From Candidatus Peregrinibacteria bacterium (GTDB lineage Bacteria > Patescibacteriota > Gracilibacteria > UBA1369 > JACRIC01), in the NCBI GenBank assembly GCA_016235915.1, contig JACRIC010000020.1, positions 1 through 11,803 of the forward strand: 11,803 nucleotides of DNA. The letters are read 5' to 3'. The notes beneath the pieces are model-generated. The model was not told the origin of the DNA. It saw only the letters and a list, made by a program, of their open reading frames with translations, and did no database searches. Numbering within the stretch: the stretch's first letter is position 1; each line of letters starts with the position of its first letter. The position numbers were made by a program, and so were the translations under genes. This document shows positions 6,448 to 11,323 of the stretch, piece after piece.

Positions 6448-7749
6448 ATGTTCAAATACCTCCTTCAAATTTGGAATTCCAGAGACCTTCGAAAAAAAAT
6501 TCTCTTTACTATTGGAATTCTGATTCTCTTTCGAGTCGCAACCCATATTTCCATTCCCGGCATCAATCTGCAAGGGCTGAAAGAAGTATTGGATCAAAAT
6601 AAAATTTTAGGAATGTTCAGCCTCTTAACCGGCGGAAGCGCTGAAAATTTTTCAATTGTGCTCATGGGACTTTCTCCCTACATCAATGCCTCCATCATTA
6701 TTCAGCTCATGACCGTGGTAAGCCCGAAACTCGAAGCGATTTCCAAAGAAGGAACTCAAGGACGAAACGCTCTCAATAGATACACTCGATACCTCACCGC
6801 TCCCCTCGCCTTTCTCCAATCATACGGAATGATCGCGCTTCTCAATTCCCAAAGCCGCGTTCCCATTATTGAAAATATCCGCGATCCAAAAGTTATTCTC
6901 CCCATCATGCTGACGATTACTGCCGGAACCGTTTTCCTCATATGGCTGGGAGAACTCATAACCGAAAAAGGAATAGGCAACGGCACATCCCTGATTATCA
7001 CCTCGGGAATTTTAGCAAACATCCCAACAATCTTGGGTCAAACTCTCGCGCTCACCGAACGCCAAACACAGAAACTCCTCCCTTTCATCGTCGTCATCAT
7101 CACCACCATTCTTCTCACTATCTTTATTGTTCTCATTACGGAAAGCGTCAGAAAAGTGCCAATTACCTATGCATCGCACGGCATGAAAGGACGCGGCCAA
7201 CAGGCCATGATTCCCATTCGTATAAACCAGGCAGGTATGATTCCCATCATTTTTGCCGTTTCAGTTATTAGTTTTCCTGTGGTAATGGCACGATTGTTCG
7301 CAGTAAATTCCACCACGCCATGGGTCGTATCAAGCGCTCAGGCTATTGTGAATTTTCTGCAACAAGATCGCGCTCCATACCTCATTCTCTATTTTCTGCT
7401 CATCATTGCTTTCACGTATTTTTACGTCAGCATTACCTTTAATCCCGTAAATATCGCGGAAACTATTCAAAAAAGAGGCGGCTTTATTCCCGGAATTCGT
7501 CCAGGCCGCCAGACCGCTGAATATCTCGGAACCGTCTCTCAACATTTGAATCTTTTTGGAGGCATCTTTCTCGCACTCATCGCGATTTTCCCCCTCCTCT
7601 TAAATTTTTCGCTGTCCGGAACGACAGCCGGCTCTGTTCCGCTTCTCATCTCCGGAGCCGGAATGATTATTATTGTGGGAGTCGTGCTTGATCTCATTCG
7701 ACAAATCAATGCGCAGATGGTGATGCACGATTACGAAAAACTGTATTAA
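6448..7749 (+). CDS. secY: Protein translocase channel subunit SecY
   Basis: Core pore of the Sec translocon in the cytoplasmic membrane; passes secreted and membrane proteins with SecE and SecA. It has 433 residues with the expected ten hydrophobic segments, the first at about 18-36. The plug region lies near 57-70 and the second helix follows (LSPYINASIIIQLMTVV). Other landmarks are GELITEKGIGNGTS at 168-181, the conserved cytoplasmic loop QKRGGFIPGIRPGRQTAEYL at 341-360 (SecA and ribosome contact), and the C-terminal QINAQMVMHDYEKLY. Length and motifs are canonical. The leader TCATCCTCATCTCCC is pyrimidine-rich. A double-hairpin repeat begins one base after its stop. Confidence 0.98.
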   Translation: MFKYLLQIWNSRDLRKKILFTIGILILFRVATHISIPGINLQGLKEVLDQNKILGMFSLLTGGSAENFSIVLMGLSPYINASIIIQLMTVVSPKLEAISKEGTQGRNALNRYTRYLTAPLAFLQSYGMIALLNSQSRVPIIENIRDPKVILPIMLTITAGTVFLIWLGELITEKGIGNGTSLIITSGILANIPTILGQTLALTERQTQKLLPFIVVIITTILLTIFIVLITESVRKVPITYASHGMKGRGQQAMIPIRINQAGMIPIIFAVSVISFPVVMARLFAVNSTTPWVVSSAQAIVNFLQQDRAPYLILYFLLIIAFTYFYVSITFNPVNIAETIQKRGGFIPGIRPGRQTAEYLGTVSQHLNLFGGIFLALIAIFPLLLNFSLSGTTAGSVPLLISGAGMIIIVGVVLDLIRQINAQMVMHDYEKLY

Positions 7750-7750
7750 G

Positions 7751-7804
7751 ACGCACGGAGCGAAGCGAAGTGCGTATCACAAACAAACCATTTGCGAAGC
7801 AAAT
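7751..7804 (+). repeat. Double-hairpin intergenic repeat, copy 4 (secY-adk gap)
   Basis: Consensus-like copy. Hairpin 1: ACGCAC (7751-7756) and GTGCGT (7770-7775) around GGAGCGAAGCGAA. The linker is 14 bases, A/C-rich. Hairpin 2: ATTTGC (7790-7795), GAA, GCAAAT (7799-7804). Both hairpins centre on GCGAAGC. The element starts one base after the secY stop and ends 11 bases before the adk ATG, filling most of the 66-base gap. Confidence 0.88.
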
Positions 7805-7815
7805 CCCTTCTCACC

Positions 7816-8469
7816 ATGGACTTCATTCTCTTCGGCATGCAGGGCTCTGGAAAAGGAACTCAAGGAAAAATCCTTGCGGAGGTTTATGATATGACGATTT
7901 TTGAAACCGGAGCGGCTCTGCGAAATCTTGCAAAACAAAGCTCGGATCTTGGTAAAAGAGTAAAAAACATCATTGAATCGGGACATCTCGTGCCAAATGA
8001 AGTAGTGATGGAAATAGTCGAAGATTGTATCAAATCAATACCGCAAGAAAAAAATATCCTTTTTGACGGAATTCCCAGAAAAAAAGAACAATCCGACTCA
8101 TTAAACGCTCTTCTATCACGTCTGGGAAGAACGTCGCTGGGTATTCTTATTGAAATTTCCGAAAAAGAAGGACGGAGGCGTCTTTCCTCCCGGAGAATCT
8201 GCGAACAATGCAAAGCCGTCTACCCCATCTTTTATGAAAAAGATACCTGCGAAAAATGCGGAGGGAAACTTGTGACTCGCTCCGATGACACCCCTTCAGG
8301 AATTCAAACAAGAATCGAGGCTTATAACAATGAAACGGTTCCGGTGATTGAGGCCTATCGAGCGGCAGGAAAGCTCCTCGTCATTAACGGCGAACAGAGT
8401 ATCAAAAATGTAACAGAAGAACTTCTTCTGTCATTGCGAGGTCGCCTCAAGCGACCGAAGCAATCTTAA
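7816..8469 (+). CDS. adk: Adenylate kinase / nucleoside monophosphate kinase, zinc-LID type
   Basis: Cytoplasmic enzyme interconverting ATP + AMP and 2 ADP. It has 217 residues. The P-loop GMQGSGKGT is at 7-15. The LID domain has Cys129, Cys132, Cys145 and Cys148, a four-Cys zinc site. DGIPRKKEQ (84-92) matches DGFPRxxxQ, and TRSDD with the downstream Arg166 matches the ATP-contact region. The AMP-site motif usually reading STGDxLR is ETGAALR here (30-36), so the conserved Asp is Ala. This may mark a divergent subfamily. The ATG at 7816 is preferred to an in-frame TTG at 7792, which lies inside a repeat hairpin. The last codons (SLRGRLKRPKQS) are written by a REP-like hairpin. Confidence 0.93.
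   Translation: MDFILFGMQGSGKGTQGKILAEVYDMTIFETGAALRNLAKQSSDLGKRVKNIIESGHLVPNEVVMEIVEDCIKSIPQEKNILFDGIPRKKEQSDSLNALLSRLGRTSLGILIEISEKEGRRRLSSRRICEQCKAVYPIFYEKDTCEKCGGKLVTRSDDTPSGIQTRIEAYNNETVPVIEAYRAAGKLLVINGEQSIKNVTEELLLSLRGRLKRPKQS
8433..8464 (+). repeat. REP-like hairpin forming the 3' end of adk
   Basis: Outer stem ATTGC (8433-8437) pairs with GCAAT (8460-8464). Inner stem GGTCGC (8440-8445) pairs with GCGACC (8451-8456) around CTCAA. GA and GAA lie opposed between the stems. The GTCATTGCGAG...GAAGCAATCTT outline resembles an imperfect palindrome I recall from intergenic regions of many bacteria; that link is from memory and unchecked. It lies inside the adk reading frame, just before the TAA. 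Confidence 0.7.
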
Positions 8470-8493
8470 TGCGCGCGTTACAAAATTGCTTCG
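8456..8493 (+). repeat. Inverted repeat across the adk stop codon
   Basis: CGAAGCAAT (8456-8464) and ATTGCTTCG (8485-8493) are perfect nine-base reverse complements separated by 20 bases, which include the adk TAA. The left arm is shared with the REP-like hairpin at 8433-8464, so the two folds are mutually exclusive. No T-run follows, so it is not a classic intrinsic terminator. Confidence 0.65.
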
Positions 8494-8497
8494 TAGG

Positions 8498-8533
8498 AAC
8501 GTTATAAACTTTGTAAACATTACAAACTTTCAA
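8498..8533 (+). repeat. Degenerate 9-base tandem repeat (4 units) before map
   Basis: Four consecutive 9-mers fit AACNTTNNA: AACGTTATA, AACTTTGTA, AACATTACA, AACTTTCAA. TTTGTAA (8510-8516) and TTACAAA (8520-8526) also form a 7-pair hairpin with an ACA loop. The block ends four bases before the map ATG and is the whole leader of that gene. Confidence 0.7.
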
Positions 8534-8537
8534 CGCC

Positions 8538-9290
8538 ATGTTCATCCCTCTCAAAACCTCCGCACAAATCGCCATCATGCAGAAAGGGGGACGCATTTTA
8601 GCAAATATTCTCTCCACACTCGGAAAAGAAGCGAAAGCGGGAATCACCACGGGCTATCTCAACAAAAAAGCGGACGAACTTTTTACACTCTACAAAGCCG
8701 AGCCCTCATTTAAAGGATATAGAGGATTTCCTGCAAGTATCTGTGCTTCAGTCAATGACGAGGTCGTTCATGGCATCCCCGGAGACAGAATCCTTTGCGA
8801 AGGAGATCTGCTTACCATCGATTGTGGGGTATATTATCAAGGTTGGCACACAGATTCTGCAATTACCGTCCCCATCGGAATCTGCAATGTCGAAATAATC
8901 TCTTTCATGAAAACAGCCGAAAAAGCTTTAGCTTCAGCAATAAAAATAGCTCGTCCGGGAATTCCTCTCGGCGATATCAGCGCCATCATTGAAAAAACCG
9001 TGCATGAAAAAGGATATTCCGTCGTGCATGATCTCACAGGACATGGAATTGGCGAGAAACTGCACGAGCCTCCGCAAATTCCAAATTTCGGGAAAAAAGG
9101 GTCCGGTCCGATTTTGAAACCCGGAATGACCCTCGCCATTGAACCCATCATCACCATGGGAAAACGCTTCGTGGAAACAAAAAGCGATAACTGGACCGTC
9201 GTAACAAAAGATGGCTCTCTCGCCTGCCAAGTAGAGCACACGATTGCCGTAACGGAAAGAGGGGCAGAAATACTGACGAAAAATTTGTAA
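8538..9290 (+). CDS. map: Methionine aminopeptidase, type I
   Basis: Removes the N-terminal Met from nascent proteins, using two divalent metal ions. It has 250 residues with the pita-bread fold motifs. HGIPGD contains His78. The metal ligands are Asp95 (TIDCG), Asp106 (HTDSA), His169 (GHGIG), Glu202 (IEPIITMG) and Glu233 (VEHTIAVTE). His176 (LHEPP) is the second catalytic His. All key residues are present and no N-terminal zinc-finger extension is seen, so this is the short type Ia. The start follows a 9-base tandem-repeat leader without a Shine-Dalgarno sequence. It lies in the standard secY-adk-map order. Confidence 0.97.
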   Translation: MFIPLKTSAQIAIMQKGGRILANILSTLGKEAKAGITTGYLNKKADELFTLYKAEPSFKGYRGFPASICASVNDEVVHGIPGDRILCEGDLLTIDCGVYYQGWHTDSAITVPIGICNVEIISFMKTAEKALASAIKIARPGIPLGDISAIIEKTVHEKGYSVVHDLTGHGIGEKLHEPPQIPNFGKKGSGPILKPGMTLAIEPIITMGKRFVETKSDNWTVVTKDGSLACQVEHTIAVTERGAEILTKNL

Positions 9291-9298
9291 AATTTTCG
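9277..9298 (+). other. AT-rich inverted repeat over the map stop codon
   Basis: CGAAAAATTT (9277-9286) and AAAATTTTCG (9289-9298) pair at nine of ten positions with a two-base GT between them. The map TAA is inside. The stem is almost all A-T and no long T-run follows, so it is at best a weak terminator or insulator before the infA promoter. Confidence 0.35.
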
Positions 9299-9299
9299 C

Positions 9300-9328
9300 T
9301 TGCAAGAACAACAAAACTTATGTAGAAT
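9300..9328 (+). promoter_or_regulatory. Sigma70-type promoter for infA and the alpha operon
   Basis: TTGCAA (9300-9305) and TAGAAT (9323-9328) are separated by exactly 17 bases, close to TTGACA-N17-TATAAT. A start near 9335 would give a leader of about 28 bases before the infA ATG at 9363. It lies in the 72-base map-infA gap, a sensible place to start an infA-rpmJ-rpsM-rpsK-rpsD-rpoA transcript independent of the upstream operon. Confidence 0.65.
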
Positions 9329-9362
9329 CCTAGCGCTTTATGTTTTTCCCTGAGAAAAGGGC

Positions 9363-9596
9363 ATGCAGAATAAAGAAGTTATCGTTGTAGAAGGAACAGT
9401 GCTCGAAGCGCTTCCAAACGCCACATTCAAAGTTCAAATTCTCGATGAAAAATATCCCAATCTCATCATTCTTGCTCACATTTCAGGAAAAATGCGCATA
9501 AACTATATCAAAATACTTCCCGGCGACCGGATTACCGTAGAACTCACGCCATATGATCTGAAACGGGGACGCATTATTTTCCGTCATAAACAATAA
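9363..9596 (+). CDS. infA: Translation initiation factor IF-1
   Basis: Occupies the 30S A site during initiation and helps IF-2 and IF-3. It has 77 residues with a single OB fold: [65 protein letters not shown]. All family blocks are intact and the length is close to the usual 72. The leader reads GAGAAAAGGGC before ATG, a weak purine-rich site of the Shine-Dalgarno kind but very close to the start. It is the first gene after the promoter at 9300. Confidence 0.97.
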   Translation: MQNKEVIVVEGTVLEALPNATFKVQILDEKYPNLIILAHISGKMRINYIKILPGDRITVELTPYDLKRGRIIFRHKQ

Positions 9597-9602
9597 AACA
9601 TC

Positions 9603-9716
9603 ATGAAAGTACAATCTTCTGTAAAAAAAAGATGTGAAAAATGTAAAATTATTCGTCGAAAAAACGTAGTCCGCGTTATTTGCCCGACAAAACGCCATAA
9701 ACAGCGACAAGGATAA
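9603..9716 (+). CDS. rpmJ: 50S ribosomal protein L36 (bL36), zinc-binding
   Basis: Smallest 50S protein, folding around a zinc ion near 23S domain VI. The 37-residue product [20 protein letters not shown]...[13 protein letters not shown] is canonical in length and sequence. Zinc ligands are Cys11, Cys14, Cys27 and His32 (CX2C-X12-C-X4-H), the C+ form. It lies six bases after infA and 21 before rpsM, the standard position at the head of the alpha operon. Confidence 0.97.
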   Translation: MKVQSSVKKRCEKCKIIRRKNVVRVICPTKRHKQRQG

Positions 9717-9737
9717 GACACTGTAAAAAAACTAGCC

Positions 9738-10118
9738 ATGGTTCGTATAGCAGGAGTAAATCTCAATCCAGAAAAACGCATTGAAGCCGCGCTCACAGCC
9801 ATTACTGGCATAGGACGCAGATCCTCTACTCAAATACTGGATCGTCTCAATATTGAAAAAAACACGAAAGTAAAAGATCTTACGGAAATCGACTTGGCTC
9901 GCCTGCGCGAACACCTTGCAAAAATCCCAACCGAAGGAGAATTGCGCAGAAAAATTTCTCTTGACATCAAAAGACTACAAGAAATCGGATCCTATCGCGG
10001 ACAACGACACCGAAAAAAATTGCCAGTCCGTGGTCAACGCACTAAAACAAATGCCCGCACGAAACGCGGAAAGAGAATAACCATGGGATCCGGACGGAAA
10101 AAAGAAACGAAAACGTAA
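9738..10118 (+). CDS. rpsM: 30S ribosomal protein S13 (uS13)
   Basis: Head protein contacting P-site tRNA and L5 through its C-terminal tail and intersubunit bridges. It has 126 residues. MVRIAGVNLNPEKRIEAALTAITGIG is the family opening, with the helix-two-turn-helix region following. RRKISLDIKRLQEIGSYRGQRHRKKLPVRGQRTKTNARTKRG is the conserved basic end. The length is slightly above the usual 118-122 because of a short Lys/Thr tail. Leader CACTGTAAAAAAACTAGCC, no Shine-Dalgarno sequence. Confidence 0.98.
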   Translation: MVRIAGVNLNPEKRIEAALTAITGIGRRSSTQILDRLNIEKNTKVKDLTEIDLARLREHLAKIPTEGELRRKISLDIKRLQEIGSYRGQRHRKKLPVRGQRTKTNARTKRGKRITMGSGRKKETKT

Positions 10119-10135
10119 CCCATAAATTACACATC

Positions 10136-10555
10136 ATGGCACCAGCACCAGCGAAAACGCCAACACCAGCCCCCGAAAAAACGAAAAAAACCGCAAAGAA
10201 AAAAAAGAATGTTCCTGAAGGCAGAGCATACATTCTGGCTTCCTATAACAACACCATTGTAACTATAACCGATCCTGAAGGAACAGTGCTCTGCTCGACA
10301 TCTGCCGGATCATGCGGTTTCAAAGGAACAAGAAAAGCGACTCCTCACGCGGCGCAGGTCGCCGCGGAAAAAGCCGTTGAAAAAGCAAAAGCTATGGGCT
10401 TTCAAAAAGCCCACGTCTTCTTAAAAGGAATAGGAACCGGCAGAGAACAAGCTCTCCGAGGATTGAATCAGGCAGGACTTCAAATAGAATCTATCAGAGA
10501 CACGACGGCGATTCCTCACAATGGATGCCGTTCCAGAAGAGCCAGAAGAGTGTAA
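10136..10555 (+). CDS. rpsK: 30S ribosomal protein S11 (uS11) with Ala/Pro/Lys-rich N-terminus
   Basis: Platform protein near the mRNA exit and the 3' end of 16S rRNA. It has 139 residues. The core begins around residue 28 (EGRAYILASYNNTIVTITDPEG). It continues GSCGFKGTRKATPHAAQVAAEKA and GTGREQALRGLNQAGL, and ends IPHNGCRSRRARRV. The first 26 residues are Ala, Pro, Thr and Lys only, plus one Met, one Glu and one Asn. Bacterial S11 usually has a 10-15-residue variable start, so this is a modest extension. Downstream is a 120-base gap with composite repeats. Confidence 0.97.
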   Translation: MAPAPAKTPTPAPEKTKKTAKKKKNVPEGRAYILASYNNTIVTITDPEGTVLCSTSAGSCGFKGTRKATPHAAQVAAEKAVEKAKAMGFQKAHVFLKGIGTGREQALRGLNQAGLQIESIRDTTAIPHNGCRSRRARRV

Positions 10556-10652
10556 CTGTCATCTTGAGCGCACGCACGGAGCGAAACGCAGTGCGTATGA
10601 AACAAATCATTCGCAAAGCGAATACCACGAACGACAGGAAGCCGAAGGATCT
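10556..10652 (+). repeat. Outer REP-like arms flanking double-hairpin copy 5
   Basis: The left part CTGTCATCTTGAGCG (10556-10570) and the right part GCCGAAGGATCT (10641-10652) look like the two halves of another imperfect palindrome. ATCTT (10561-10565) pairs with AGGAT (10646-10650), with one G-T wobble. CTGTC (10556-10560) also pairs with GACAG (10633-10637). The 'TGTCATCCTGAG...GAAGGATCT' outline is one I recall from other bacterial genomes, unchecked. The double-hairpin element sits between the halves. Confidence 0.5.
10572..10623 (+). repeat. Double-hairpin intergenic repeat, copy 5 (rpsK-rpsD gap)
   Basis: Hairpin 1: ACGCAC (10572-10577) and GTGCGT (10591-10596) around GGAGCGAAACGCA, which can form an inner GCG/CGC. 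A 12-base linker follows. Hairpin 2: ATTCGC (10609-10614), AAA, GCGAAT (10618-10623). Relative to other copies a T-A pair became C-G, a compensated change. It is the copy farthest from its downstream start (52 bases). Confidence 0.85.
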
Positions 10653-10660
10653 CCTCATTA

Positions 10661-10666
10661 TATAAT
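10661..10666 (+). promoter_or_regulatory. Possible -10 box just upstream of rpsD
   Basis: A perfect TATAAT lies nine bases before the rpsD ATG. A transcript starting about seven bases past it would be nearly leaderless. No TTGACA-like hexamer is found 16-18 bases upstream (the region reads GGAAGCCGAAGG), so this is a weak, tentative call in an AT-rich leader. Confidence 0.25.
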
Positions 10667-10675
10667 TCTGTTATT

Positions 10676-11302
10676 ATGTCACGATATACCGGTCCCAAAA
10701 TGCGCATTGCACGCCGACTCGGCGTCCAAATATTCGGAAGAAACACCGGAAAAGATGCCAAAAAATACAATTTCGCTAAAAAAAATTATCCGCCGGGCCA
10801 ACACGGCCAAGGAAAAATCGGGAAAATTTCAGAATACGGAAAACAGCTGAATGAAAAACAGAAAATTCGATTTCTGTATGGAATTACCGAGCGCTCCATG
10901 CGAAATTATTATCAAAAAGCCCTAAAAATCAAAGGAGTAACCAGTGACGATCTCTTGCGATTGCTCGAAACGCGACTCGATAATGTTATTTTTCGCGCTG
11001 GATTGACAAACACCAGAGCTCAGGCACGTCAAATTGTGACACACGCCCTTGTCTTGGTAAACGGAAAAAAAACCGACATCCCTTCCATGGAACTCAAAAT
11101 AAAGGATACTTTTGAAATTCGCGCGAATAAAAAAAATTCCCCTCTATTTGCTGAAATAAAAAAAGCGAAAAACGCACCAGCGCGATGGCTGGCGGTAAAT
11201 TTCCCAAATCTCTCAGGAGAAGTGATGATCCTTCCGGGAAAAGATGATTTTGAAAAAATCATCGACCCCAAAATGGTGATCGAATATTATTCAAAAGCTT
11301 AA
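10676..11302 (+). CDS. rpsD: 30S ribosomal protein S4 (uS4), cysteine-free form
   Basis: Primary 16S 5'-domain binder at the mRNA entry channel. In several bacteria it represses its own operon. It has 208 residues starting MSRYTGPKMRIARRLG. The N-terminal domain includes NYPPGQHGQGKIGKISEYGKQLNEKQKIRFLYGI (38-70). The S4 RNA-binding domain runs from about 98 to 160 (ETRLDNVIFRAGLTNTRAQARQIVTHALVLVNGKKTDIP). The N-terminal zinc cysteines of some S4 proteins are absent. The end VMILPGKDDFEKIIDPKMVIEYYSK matches the usual VIEFYSR close. It is preceded by the longest gap in the window (120 bases). Confidence 0.98.
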   Translation: MSRYTGPKMRIARRLGVQIFGRNTGKDAKKYNFAKKNYPPGQHGQGKIGKISEYGKQLNEKQKIRFLYGITERSMRNYYQKALKIKGVTSDDLLRLLETRLDNVIFRAGLTNTRAQARQIVTHALVLVNGKKTDIPSMELKIKDTFEIRANKKNSPLFAEIKKAKNAPARWLAVNFPNLSGEVMILPGKDDFEKIIDPKMVIEYYSKA

Positions 11303-11323
11303 ATTTTTTAACATTTTCTTCGA

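Noticed and set aside
7792..7815. TTG-initiated extension of adk
   Set aside because: The TTG lies in the hairpin 2 stem of repeat copy 4; the ATG at 7816 puts the P-loop at the usual distance from the N-terminus.
7876..7893. GGAGG followed by an in-frame ATG inside adk as an internal start
   Set aside because: A start there would remove the P-loop; the codons encode the conserved AEVYDM segment.
2107..10623. Double hairpins as intrinsic terminators or a CRISPR array
   Set aside because: No T-run follows any of the stems and essential genes continue downstream. The copies are dispersed with linkers inside the unit, not regularly spaced repeats with unique spacers.
11303..11323. Terminator in the T-rich rpsD-rpoA gap
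   Set aside because: It has a T-run but no GC stem before it, and rpsD-rpoA is normally co-transcribed.
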